Of a DNA stretch of 64,000 nt, positions 25,472-34,069 are shown piece by piece. The first letter of the stretch is position 1. Each line of letters starts with the position of its first letter. The stretch is from Kalymmatonema gypsitolerans NIES-4073 (lineage in GTDB: Bacteria > Cyanobacteriota > Cyanobacteriia > Cyanobacteriales > Nostocaceae), in assembly GCF_002368435.1 (NCBI RefSeq), contig NZ_AP018264.1, positions 1-64,000 on the forward strand, in the 5' to 3' direction. Position numbers and translations under genes: made by a program. A model generated the notes under the pieces. That model was not told where the DNA came from. It saw only the letters and a program-made list of their open reading frames with translations, and did no database searches.

Positions 25472-26407
25472 TTAAATAACGGTTACCCAAAAATCAGCAG
25501 TAATAATTTTCCCGTTTCGATTAAATTGTCCCCACATTTTATATTTTCCCGGTTTTGGAAAACGGGTGATAAAATGAACCTCATAATCTGGAGTATTTTT
25601 CATAGCATGAGCATGGATATAGTCTGCTTGTGTTAACGGTGATGATTGCTTAAGAATAACTAAATGTCCCCTTTCTCCTAAATAAGGTTTTAAATCTGTA
25701 GGTGGTTTTTTAGTTGCAGCATCCTGTAAATTGAAAATTAAATGCACCTCTTGTCCAGCTTTAATGGTGGATTGAGATAAGTTGAGATTAACTTGAGTAT
25801 TATCAAAAGTTTTAATAGTAGCTAAATCAATTTTTGGTTTAGCTGGTGATTGACCTGGAACTGGTGCTTTGAGGACTGACACTTGTTCTGCTTTTCCTGC
25901 TACTTTGTAATCACTCAAAAGAGTGTAATTAGAAGAATAGGGAAAATAAACTTGAACTTCAAAGCGTCCATTTCCTTTATATTCAGGATGAATATGTTGG
26001 AAAGATTGTAAATCATCACTAACGACAATTAAGTGCATTAATTCTTCTTGAAATTTGTCAAAATTAGCAATGGCTTTACCATTTTTGTCTTTTATTTCAA
26101 TCGCTATAGGAACAGGAGTGTTAGGAGTTATTTTGCTGGGAAGGATAAGCTTTGCAGTAGCGTTCGCAGGTTCTAACTGGGAATGACCATGCTCATCATG
26201 GGAGTCCCCCATATTATGTCCGTCATGAGGATTATCTTTTTCTTTTGGTTTTTTAGAATTCTCCATATTGTGACCAGTATGGGGATTCGCATTACTTATG
26301 CTGGTGGGATTAGTGTCTGAAATTTCCCCAGATTTAACTTGTGAAGCACAACCTTGAGCCAACGCAAGGGTTGAAGTGATAGCCAGTGCAGTCAACAAAC
26401 TTTTCAT
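25472..26407 (-). CDS. His-rich lipoprotein, paralogue B
   Basis: A 311-residue paralogue of the protein at 22400. Signal peptide with lipobox ALAQGC (Cys20), then a longer metal-binding linker with three HxGHNM-like repeats (NPHTGHNMENS, NPHDGHNMGDS, HDEHGHS). The two beta modules keep HLIVVSDDLQSFQHIHPEY and GHLVILKQSSPLTQADYIHAHAM and end in GQFNRNGKIITADFWVTVI. It is probably an outer-membrane or periplasmic copper-binding lipoprotein. It lies 104 bp downstream of the small lipoprotein of the Cus-type operon and may be its last gene. Confidence 0.85.
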   Translation of the reverse strand: MKSLLTALAITSTLALAQGCASQVKSGEISDTNPTSISNANPHTGHNMENSKKPKEKDNPHDGHNMGDSHDEHGHSQLEPANATAKLILPSKITPNTPVPIAIEIKDKNGKAIANFDKFQEELMHLIVVSDDLQSFQHIHPEYKGNGRFEVQVYFPYSSNYTLLSDYKVAGKAEQVSVLKAPVPGQSPAKPKIDLATIKTFDNTQVNLNLSQSTIKAGQEVHLIFNLQDAATKKPPTDLKPYLGERGHLVILKQSSPLTQADYIHAHAMKNTPDYEVHFITRFPKPGKYKMWGQFNRNGKIITADFWVTVI

Positions 26408-26511
26408 TTTGATGAAAATAGTATTTGTGTGTAAAAATGTACGGTTTAAAGGTGAGATTGCCTCGAAAAATAGAATAGTCAGCGTCGAAATCGAAGCATT
26501 ATAGATACTAG

Positions 26512-27006
26512 TTAGCGATTAAAGTTAAAACGTCCGGTTGCTTTTTCGTCTTTAATATCTGCCGTAATTTTCACTTGATACTGACCAGATGCTTTTTCAT
26601 TCAGTAGACCAGTATAGTGTTTATCCTTGGCATCATAAGTAAAAGGAATTGTCTTTTGTTGTCCACCAGGTAGCTGAACTTGAGCCGTTACTTTTGCATT
26701 AGGAACTGTTTCGTGATTATCACCTGTTAGCAAATATAAATCCATGTGAGTTGCATTTGCTTCTTTCTCAGGCACAAATTCTAAATGATAGCTTCCTGTC
26801 TCTACAACTTGGCCTCCATGAGATGCACCATGTTCGCTATCTGTTTTTGTTGCTGGTGAGGCAGAAACAGATGGTGTTTGAGTAGTCGCCTTGGAAGCAT
26901 CTGGACTATTTTCTGTATTAGCTGCTTGATTAGCATTACTGCAAGATCCTAAAAATAGTAGTCCCACACTTCCAAGAATAATTAAGCCAGATTTAAGTGA
27001 TTTCAT
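26512..27006 (-). CDS. Small lipoprotein of the Cus-type RND operon
   Basis: A 164-residue lipoprotein: signal peptide with lipobox LFLGSC (Cys21), an S/T/A-rich linker with EHGASHGG, then a compact beta domain (YHLEFVPEKEANATHMDLYLLTGDNHETVPNAKVTAQVQLPGGQQKTIPFTYDAKDKHYTGLL). Similar small lipoproteins are found behind CusA genes in cyanobacteria; their role is unknown and copper binding is plausible. The ATG at 27006 with AGAGG upstream is used; the longer in-frame extension overlaps the RND gene and is unlikely. Confidence 0.8.
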   Translation of the reverse strand: MKSLKSGLIILGSVGLLFLGSCSNANQAANTENSPDASKATTQTPSVSASPATKTDSEHGASHGGQVVETGSYHLEFVPEKEANATHMDLYLLTGDNHETVPNAKVTAQVQLPGGQQKTIPFTYDAKDKHYTGLLNEKASGQYQVKITADIKDEKATGRFNFNR

Positions 27007-27049
27007 TAGTTTATTCCTCTCTGTATATATGTGCAGAAGTTTTGAGTAC

Positions 27050-30000
27050 CTACATGTGCATAAAAAATTTCTCGTCTTTTGCTTTACTCTCCTCCGTTTT
27101 CTTGGGAAATAAATGTTTACCAAACTTGGCATACAAAGCAGGTAAAACAACCAAAGTTATCGCAGTTGATGTAAACAAACCACCAAAAACAACAATAGAA
27201 AGTGGTTGCAAAAGTTCTTGTCCTGGGCCACCTTGTAATACCATTGGTGCTAGACCTAATGCAGAAGTCAAAGCTGTCATTAAAATCGCATTAAGTCGTT
27301 CCATTGAACCTTTAACAATGATTTCTTTTAACGGCATTCCTTCGGCAAATTTACTGTTATAGTTATCCACTAATAACAAACCATTGCGAGTTGCTACCCC
27401 AAACAAGGAAACAAATCCAACCAAAGACGCAACAGAAATCACGCCTCCAGTTAACGCTACTGCGATTACACCTCCTACCAAACCAATTGGTAAATTAATC
27501 ATAATCATGATGGTAGAAGGTACAGATTTCACTGAAATATACATGAGAACTGTAATTGCCACAAATGCGATCGCACTGAACACCAGGATATTTTGGGTAG
27601 CGCGTTCTTCGGCTTCAAATTGACCTGCGTATTGAATAAAATAACCCGCAGGCACTTGGACATTACTTTTGACCTTGGCTTCAATCTCATTGACAATCGA
27701 GCGTAAATCCCTACCTTTAGCATTAGCTGAAACTACAATCAAACGGGAAACATTTTCACGATTGATTGTATTCGGCCCAGTACCGTTGTCAATTATTGCC
27801 ACATTACCTAAAGGGATTTTCTGTCCATTGGGGGTATCAATTAATAAGTCCCGAATGGTGGACAAATCTTGTCGTGCTTCCGGCTTTAACCACACTAAAA
27901 GGTCAAAGGATTGTTGGTTTTCTAAAACTTGAGAAACTACTTGTCCGTTGAGTGCGGTTTCAATAATGCTAGAAATTTCTCCGACTGATAAACCGTAGCG
28001 ACTAGCAGCATCTCGATCAAATTTAATTTGAATTTGCGGTATGGGAATTTGTGGTTCTAGCAATAAATCTACAACCCCATCAATCGTTTTCATCTGGGCT
28101 TCTACTTGTTCCCCAATCTGACGGAGTTGTGCTAAGTCTGAACCGAAAATTTTAACTGCGATCGCACTTCTTACCCCGGACAAAACTTCATCCATGCGGT
28201 GGGAGATGAATCCGCCCACATTCGGTGCTGCTCCCGGTATCTTATCAAACTCTTGACGCAGCTTTTCTAAAGTTTTCGCGCGGTCTTTCATTCCCTCATC
28301 ACTGAGTTCGATATCAACGTGTGCAATATTCACACCTGCCGCATCTGCATCTCCCTCAGCACGTCCAGCTCGTGTTTGAATAAATTTGAAGCGGTTGTCA
28401 TTTTTGAGCGCATCTTCTACTACATAACCGGCTTTTGTTGTCGCTTCTAAAGACACACCAGGATATAAAGTTAAAGTATTTACCATCGTTTGCTCTTGGA
28501 ACTCTGGTAAAAAAGCTCTACCGAATGAAGGAATAACTGCGATCGCAGTTACTGTTAAAGCCAATGCAACACCAATGATTGGTAAAGAATTCCGAAAAGA
28601 AAAGTTGAGACAGTAGCTATAAATTGTCTTACATAATCTCGCCAACCAAGGCTCTCTTTTTGCCACTTTGACATTAGGTAGTAAAATCGCACACAAAGCA
28701 GGGGAGACTAACAGCGATTCTAAACTAGAAATAACAACTATTACTAAATAAGAGATTCCCATTGGTGTAAAAATTCTGCCTTCTACACCTGGCAGAGTAA
28801 AAATTGGTGAAAAAACAATAATGCCAATAACAGTTGCACCAATCAATGATTCTCGTACTTCTGCTGAACCTTCAAAAATAATTTCTAATGGTGGTAATGG
28901 ATTGTCAGAAATTTTATTTTCTCGCAATCTTCTATAAGTATTTTCTCCATAAACAATAGCATCATCAATTGCCGTACCAATCGCTACTGCTAAACCTCCT
29001 AACGTCATTGTATTCAGTCCTATTCCCAACCAAGAAAGGGCTAGCAATCCAAACAGTAAAGTTAAGAAAAAATCTAGTAAGCATACTGCCAGAGTCCGCC
29101 AATTCATTAAAAAGGGAATAAGAATTATTGCCGCAATGATGCTACCTTGAATTAATGATGAACTAACATTTTGAACCGAGGAATCAATATACCTATCTTG
29201 GCGAAATGTCGTGGTGATTTTAATCTCTGGTGGTAAACCAGCTTGAATTTCTTTCATTGCCGCTTCTATCGCACGGGAAACAGTGGGAGTATCTGCAAGC
29301 GGCTGTTTGTTAACCATTAAAATAATTGCTGGTTTACCATCAAAACTACCATCACCCCGTTTAATCGCACCACCAATTTTCACATCTGCTACATCTTGTA
29401 GCTTAACAGGTACTCCGTTACGTGCAGTAATAGTTGATTTTTGCAAATCTGCAATTGATTCAATGCGTCCGATACCTCGAATTAATGTTTCTTTATCTGG
29501 TGTGATTAAATAACCGCCTGGTGCATTACCGTTAGCGGCTTTTGTAGCATTAGTAACTTGCTCCAAAGAAATATTAAAGGCTGCTAATTTTGCTGGGTCA
29601 ACTAAAACTTGATATTGACGAGCATCACCACCAAAAACTACTACTTGGCTCACACCTGGAACAGCTAAAAGACGATTTGTGACTTGCCAATCAACAATTC
29701 GTCTAGCTCCCATCAAGTCAATTTTGGATTGAGAATTATTTTCTGATTTGACTGTAAAAGCGTATTGAACAACTAAACCAACAGGTGAAGTAGTAGGAGA
29801 AATTTGCGGCGTTTCTACTCCTGGGGGAAGCTTGCTGGCTGCTTGTTGCAGTCGTTCAGTCACTAGCTGACGTGCTTGATAAATTTCTGTCCCCCAGTTA
29901 AAGATTACCCTCACGGCTGAAATTCCTGCTGCTGAGGATGAACGGACTGCGGTTACTCCTGGTGTACCATTAATTGCACTCTCAATTGGTAAAGTTACTA

Positions 30001-30190
30001 AAGATTCAACTTCTTCCGGCGCGAGTCCCGGTGCTTCGGTTTGAATTTCTACTTGGGGCGGTGCAAAGGGTGGTAGCACATCTAATGGCATTTGGGGAAT
30101 GACGTAGAATGTCCACAATGCAGCGATCGCTGTAGCTAAGACAACGAGCCAACGTCGGTCAATCACCCACCTGACGATGTTATTGAGCAT
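27050..30190 (-). CDS. CusA/CzcA-type heavy-metal RND pump
   Basis: A 1046-residue HME-RND antiporter that exports metal ions (Cu/Ag or Zn/Co/Cd type). The start IDRRWLVVLATAIAALWTFYVIPQMPLDVLPPFAPPQVEIQTEAPGLAPEEVESLVT is diagnostic for this group. TM4 has AIGTAIDDAIVYGEN, with the proton-relay Asp pair. Synechocystis CopA of the CopBAC pump is a known relative. It is 24 bp after the adaptor gene. No outer-membrane factor gene is present in the window. Confidence 0.95.
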   Translation of the reverse strand: MLNNIVRWVIDRRWLVVLATAIAALWTFYVIPQMPLDVLPPFAPPQVEIQTEAPGLAPEEVESLVTLPIESAINGTPGVTAVRSSSAAGISAVRVIFNWGTEIYQARQLVTERLQQAASKLPPGVETPQISPTTSPVGLVVQYAFTVKSENNSQSKIDLMGARRIVDWQVTNRLLAVPGVSQVVVFGGDARQYQVLVDPAKLAAFNISLEQVTNATKAANGNAPGGYLITPDKETLIRGIGRIESIADLQKSTITARNGVPVKLQDVADVKIGGAIKRGDGSFDGKPAIILMVNKQPLADTPTVSRAIEAAMKEIQAGLPPEIKITTTFRQDRYIDSSVQNVSSSLIQGSIIAAIILIPFLMNWRTLAVCLLDFFLTLLFGLLALSWLGIGLNTMTLGGLAVAIGTAIDDAIVYGENTYRRLRENKISDNPLPPLEIIFEGSAEVRESLIGATVIGIIVFSPIFTLPGVEGRIFTPMGISYLVIVVISSLESLLVSPALCAILLPNVKVAKREPWLARLCKTIYSYCLNFSFRNSLPIIGVALALTVTAIAVIPSFGRAFLPEFQEQTMVNTLTLYPGVSLEATTKAGYVVEDALKNDNRFKFIQTRAGRAEGDADAAGVNIAHVDIELSDEGMKDRAKTLEKLRQEFDKIPGAAPNVGGFISHRMDEVLSGVRSAIAVKIFGSDLAQLRQIGEQVEAQMKTIDGVVDLLLEPQIPIPQIQIKFDRDAASRYGLSVGEISSIIETALNGQVVSQVLENQQSFDLLVWLKPEARQDLSTIRDLLIDTPNGQKIPLGNVAIIDNGTGPNTINRENVSRLIVVSANAKGRDLRSIVNEIEAKVKSNVQVPAGYFIQYAGQFEAEERATQNILVFSAIAFVAITVLMYISVKSVPSTIMIMINLPIGLVGGVIAVALTGGVISVASLVGFVSLFGVATRNGLLLVDNYNSKFAEGMPLKEIIVKGSMERLNAILMTALTSALGLAPMVLQGGPGQELLQPLSIVVFGGLFTSTAITLVVLPALYAKFGKHLFPKKTEESKAKDEKFFMHM

Positions 30191-30213
30191 TTTAGATTTG
30201 AAATTTGAAATTA

Positions 30214-31896
30214 CTAAATGTTATTGTCTGGTTGATCAAAGACAGCAGCAGAATTTGATGTGGTTGGTTTTTTATGGTTATCAATATGAGTTTCAGTTTC
30301 ATAAGTAAAGCCATCATATTCGGGATGACCAACTGATACAAAACGCTGACGTATGCGACGACTTGACCAAAGACTACCTGCTGCAAAAGCAGCAACACCA
30401 AAAAGTGTTACTCCTCCTGTTCCCAATAGCCACAAAGGTATAGGTAAGTTTGTTTTTGCTTGGGTTACTTCTGTATTGGTATGTGCTTCATTTTTGTCTC
30501 CGGTTGCAGATTTGCTACCACCCCGCAATGATTGGGCATAAAGTTGTGGTGCGCGTTGAGTCACAATCATATCTCCCTCAAACAAACCACTTTTGACCTC
30601 AACCATATCTCCAGAAGTTTGTCCTAAAGTTACTTCAGTGGACTGAAAAGCATTACCATTTTGCAAATAGACGAATTTTTTAGCATTTGCCTCAACCACT
30701 GCTGAGGTAGGAATAGCTAAAATAGGTGCTGATGTTTGGTTTGTTAAAACTTCGAGTTCTGCAAACATTCCGGGTTTGAGTTGACCGCTTGAGTTATTCA
30801 CTTGAGCTTGTACTGGTACAACTCGTGTTTCTCCTTCTACCGATGTCCCAATCCGGGAAATTCGTCCTGAAAATGTACTTTCAGGTAGACTAGCAACTCG
30901 TAAACTAATTCTTTGACCAGTTCTTACCTTGCTTAAATCTTTTTCATAAATATTAGCTGTAGCAAATACCTGAATGTCGTTGACAATCGTCATCAATTTG
31001 CCACCAGCATCTTCAAAGGTTTGACCAAGGGTAACTTCTCGATCTGCTACTTTGCCGGAGATAGGAGCAGTTACTATAACCAATCCCTTAGCATTAGCAA
31101 GAGTCCCCAATTGAGCAAGTCGGGTTTGATAAATATTATTACTACGACTAATATTTGACTTAGCTAACTCAACTGCTGCTTGAGCGCGTTTGAGTTGATT
31201 TTCTGCCTCAATCACCTCTCTTTGACTATTGGCTTTAGTGAGTTCGGCTTTTGCTTGTGCTAACTGAGTTTGGGACTCTAAAGCATTGCGACGAGGTAAA
31301 GCACCATCATCAGCTAACTGCTTGTCTTTGCTGTACTTTTCTTGAGCAAATTCAACTTGACTTTGTGCTTGGGCAATTTCCGAGGTGGCTATTTGTTGAT
31401 ATTTTTGGTAATTCTGTTGAGCCAATCTTAAGTCTGCTTGAGCCTGTTGTAAATCAGCTTGACCTTGTGCTAATTTTTCCTGAGATTCTACGCGCAATGT
31501 TACTAGGTCTGGACTAGTTACAACAGCAACAGGCTGACCTTTCTTGACTGATGCACCAGGTTCTACCAATAATTCCACCACTTTCGCCCCTGGAATGGGG
31601 GTAGTTACTTCTACTTTTTGGCTAGGAAGAGTTTCTATTTGCCCAGTGGTTTTAATGCCGATGGCTAGCTGCTGACGTTTGACTGACTCGACTTTAATTC
31701 CTAGTCGTTTAGCTGTGTCAGCATCAACCTGGATGGAATTACTAGTCCCAGTAGCTTCAGTTTCTTGGTGAAATTCGTTTCCATGTCCGGCATGAGCCAT
31801 AACAAGTGTGGGACTTGCTAATAACAGCAGGCTGAGGAATGTGCTAGACACACAACAAATCTTTGTAGGCATTTGGGAACGCTCTGAGTTAGACAT
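30214..31896 (-). CDS. CusB/CopB-type RND adaptor with C-terminal TM tail
   Basis: A 560-residue membrane-fusion protein. After the signal peptide, the mature N-terminus begins HAGHGNEFHQE, a metal-binding His patch. It then has lipoyl halves (PIPGAKVVELLVEPGASVKKGQPVAVV and VTAPISGKVADREVTLGQTFEDAGG) around a long Gln/Ala-rich coiled coil (about residues 140-260), and beta-barrel domains. Unusually, it ends with an additional TM helix (IPLWLLGTGGVTLFGVAAFAAGSLW) and a roughly 45-residue polar tail. It is first in the Cus-type operon, and a perfect ATGAAAT box lies 105 bp upstream. Confidence 0.93.
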   Translation of the reverse strand: MSNSERSQMPTKICCVSSTFLSLLLLASPTLVMAHAGHGNEFHQETEATGTSNSIQVDADTAKRLGIKVESVKRQQLAIGIKTTGQIETLPSQKVEVTTPIPGAKVVELLVEPGASVKKGQPVAVVTSPDLVTLRVESQEKLAQGQADLQQAQADLRLAQQNYQKYQQIATSEIAQAQSQVEFAQEKYSKDKQLADDGALPRRNALESQTQLAQAKAELTKANSQREVIEAENQLKRAQAAVELAKSNISRSNNIYQTRLAQLGTLANAKGLVIVTAPISGKVADREVTLGQTFEDAGGKLMTIVNDIQVFATANIYEKDLSKVRTGQRISLRVASLPESTFSGRISRIGTSVEGETRVVPVQAQVNNSSGQLKPGMFAELEVLTNQTSAPILAIPTSAVVEANAKKFVYLQNGNAFQSTEVTLGQTSGDMVEVKSGLFEGDMIVTQRAPQLYAQSLRGGSKSATGDKNEAHTNTEVTQAKTNLPIPLWLLGTGGVTLFGVAAFAAGSLWSSRRIRQRFVSVGHPEYDGFTYETETHIDNHKKPTTSNSAAVFDQPDNNI

Positions 31897-32353
31897 TGCG
31901 CTTGTTAGGTTTTTGAGTACGAAGCATCAGGAATTGCGATCTGTTAAAAGTGCTTTTAGGTTTGAGAAATGCACTCTTATCACTAGTGTTTCATGTAGAG
32001 ATGAAATCAGGATGAAATCGAGTTTTGAGCATTCCAAACTTAGAGAAATTCCCTCAAAATCTGCCAGGAAACTCTCACCTACCCCAACAAGGAGACTTTG
32101 CACAATTAACAAGTACCTTATACAGCCATATTGCTTTTGACAATTGGTGATGGGTAGCTTGTAAGATTACATCCCTGATGCCGCGATTAAAGCAGCAATG
32201 TCGGTAGGACTTAACGTATGTTGGGAAAACACTAGGTTTCACGAGTTTCCCACATTGAAGTAAGTGTCATCAAATCTGCCAACTTTTAGACACGCTCTGT
32301 GCAGTTGGTCACAGATTAGCAACTGATGTGGTCTCCCCCATAAACGACTGGAT
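31897..32353. other. Intergenic region before the Cus-type operon
   Basis: About 455 bp with no convincing gene. It contains an ATGAAAT direct repeat (32001-32018), which is the presumed control site of the minus-strand RND operon. Nothing else was recognised. Confidence 0.55.
32001..32018. promoter_or_regulatory. ATGAAAT direct repeat box
   Basis: ATGAAATCAGGATGAAAT with an 11-bp period, 105 bp before the RND adaptor start. Confidence 0.68.
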
Positions 32354-33070
32354 TTACTTGTTGTACCAAGTTTTTCGCCACTGCTTCATTTGGTTGATCT
32401 CTGCTTGCTGTGAATCAATAATACTCTGAGCCAATTTTTTGATTTCAGGACGCTGAGACTTACTCAATGCATCTTGAGCCATTGTAATAGCACTTTCGTG
32501 GTGGGGAATCATCGCATTGATAAACTGCAAATCAAATTCAGCATCAGCTGCTCCTAAATCCATATTCATCATCATGCCTTGCATCTGCTCGTGAGGCATG
32601 GAGACTGTCTTACCTGTTTTCGCATCATAAGCCACTGGGGTATTACTTGCAGAGGGGTACCATGCTTTACGCCATTGCTTCAATTGCCCAATTTCTTGGT
32701 CTTGAGCTTTAATGATTTCCGAAGCCAGCTTTTTGATTTCAGGACGTGTTGATTTCTCCAGTGCTTGTTTTGCCATATCAACCGCCCCTTGATGGTGCGG
32801 AATCATCGCGTCAATAAAGCGTAAATCATAATTAGCATCGGCTGAACCTAAATCCATTGTCATGCTGTGGTTCATCGTGCCAGCACCATGATTCATCATG
32901 CCACCGTCATGATTCATCGGTTGCTTGTCACTAGTATCAGTAGCAGTGGTAGTAGGGTTTGATGTTTGGTTTTGGGAAGTGGTAGTAGAACAGGCCGTTA
33001 GAACGCTAGTAGCAAAAGGGGCGATCGCTACTAAAGCCAACGACAAAAAGCTGTTTTTTAAATTAAACAT
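32354..33070 (-). CDS. DUF305 tandem-domain lipoprotein (CopM-like)
   Basis: A 238-residue lipoprotein: signal peptide with lipobox VLTAC, a Met/His-rich linker (MNHDGGMMNHGAGTMNHSMTM), then two DUF305 modules with FIDAMIPHHQGAVDMA and FINAMIPHHESAITMA, each ending in WRK(A/T)WY. The two modules are close copies. It is a paralogue of the protein at 6767. It is probably a periplasmic copper binder like Synechocystis CopM. It is divergent from the Csp gene, and two ATGAAAT boxes lie in the shared 320-bp promoter region. Confidence 0.9.
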   Translation of the reverse strand: MFNLKNSFLSLALVAIAPFATSVLTACSTTTSQNQTSNPTTTATDTSDKQPMNHDGGMMNHGAGTMNHSMTMDLGSADANYDLRFIDAMIPHHQGAVDMAKQALEKSTRPEIKKLASEIIKAQDQEIGQLKQWRKAWYPSASNTPVAYDAKTGKTVSMPHEQMQGMMMNMDLGAADAEFDLQFINAMIPHHESAITMAQDALSKSQRPEIKKLAQSIIDSQQAEINQMKQWRKTWYNK

Positions 33071-33131
33071 TTGCAAAATAACTAACTATTGAGAATCTAA
33101 CTATTGCCACTATATAGTTTGACAGATAAAA

Positions 33132-33149
33132 ATGAAATCAAGATGAAAT
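33132..33149. promoter_or_regulatory. ATGAAAT direct repeat box (DUF305-proximal)
   Basis: ATGAAATCAAGATGAAAT, 62 bp upstream of the DUF305 lipoprotein start. Confidence 0.68.
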
Positions 33150-33237
33150 CTAATGTTGTTTATGGTATACAGCAGCTACAAGAAATTAGAAATTTGTACT
33201 AAAGTTTTTAATTACAAAACTACTTATACATACTTAA

Positions 33238-33255
33238 ATGAAATTAGGATGAAAT
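33238..33255. promoter_or_regulatory. ATGAAAT direct repeat box (Csp-proximal)
   Basis: ATGAAATTAGGATGAAAT, 106 bp from its neighbouring box and 139 bp before the Csp-like gene. It is in the same orientation as the other box. Confidence 0.65.
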
Positions 33256-33393
33256 AGTTCTAGCTAATTAGTAATAAATATTCTTTATATCACGAGACAG
33301 AGGCAAGCATATTAGTAATTTTTTAACTTAAGGGCGAAGAGGTACGAATACTACCTCTTGTGAAATTGATAACTTGAAATCGGAGGTCTAACT

Positions 33394-33747
33394 ATGACGA
33401 CAACTCAATCTCACCAATCCTTGCTTGAAACTTGCATAGAGGCTTGCTTTACTTGCCTACGCGACTGTGAAAACTGTGCCGATGCTTGCTTAAATAGCAA
33501 TATGGTACAGATGATGGCTCAATGTATTAAGCTATGCCGAGACTGTGCTGATACCTGCGCTCTCTGCGCCCGTTTCATGTCGCGCAATTCGGATCTCCAT
33601 ACTCAAATGTGTGGAGTATGTGCGGAAGCTTGCGATCGCTGTGCTAGCGAATGTGAAAAACATGATAGTGACCATTGTAAACGCTGTGCTGCATCTTGTC
33701 GTCGCTGCGCCGAGTCTTGTCGCCAAATGGCAACAGCTATGGTGTAA
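33394..33747 (+). CDS. Four-helix-bundle copper-storage protein (Csp-like)
   Basis: A 117-residue protein with 21 cysteines spaced as CxxxC/CxxC along four helices (ETCIEACFTCLRDCENCADAC; QCIKLCRDCADTCALC; QMCGVCAEACDRCASEC; HCKRCAASCRRCAESC). This is the DUF326/Csp pattern, in which the bundle core binds many Cu+ ions. It has no signal peptide, so it is a cytosolic Csp3-like copper buffer. GGAGGT precedes the start. It diverges from the DUF305 gene and shares its control region. Confidence 0.93.
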   Translation: MTTTQSHQSLLETCIEACFTCLRDCENCADACLNSNMVQMMAQCIKLCRDCADTCALCARFMSRNSDLHTQMCGVCAEACDRCASECEKHDSDHCKRCAASCRRCAESCRQMATAMV

Positions 33748-34069
33748 GTATGTATAATTGCTGACTGCTGCGTTGCAATTTATTTATGCTGTGGTCAGCG
33801 ATCGCAGCATAAATAAAAGTACTAAACAGCATTATTATATTTTTTACTGCTTATGCTTTTAAAATACAAATATTTTATATTTAAACAAATACTTTTTATT
33901 TTTTAAATAAATTTAGATATATTGAAATTTACTCAAATAGAATATGTAATTAAATTTCTTGTTAGAAGCTGTAACTAGCTATCATAAATTACTATAAAAA
34001 AGTCGTGATAATAGAAACTACGACTTTAACTAACGCCTATTTGCTAAAACAGCAAGTAGGTATCTTTTT
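33748..34069. other. AT-rich boundary between metal island and replication module
   Basis: About 320 bp with no ORF. It includes AAAGTCGT...ACGACTTT (a possible terminator near 34000-34025) and, just before the next gene, the stem CCTATTTGCT-AAAAC-AGCAAGTAGG (34036-34060) preceded by TAACGCC. Confidence 0.5.

Noticed and set aside
26997..27362. 121-codon plus-strand frame antisense to the CusA-type gene
   Set aside because: Shadow of the RND gene without any recognisable domain.
31808..32140. 110-codon plus-strand frame at the RND adaptor start
   Set aside because: It runs antisense into the adaptor signal peptide and across a regulator box, with no domain or Shine-Dalgarno sequence.
33394..33747. 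CRISPR-like repetition suggested by repeated TGC/GC-rich words
   Set aside because: The repetition comes from the CxxC pattern of the Csp-like protein; no constant repeat-spacer structure exists anywhere in the window.
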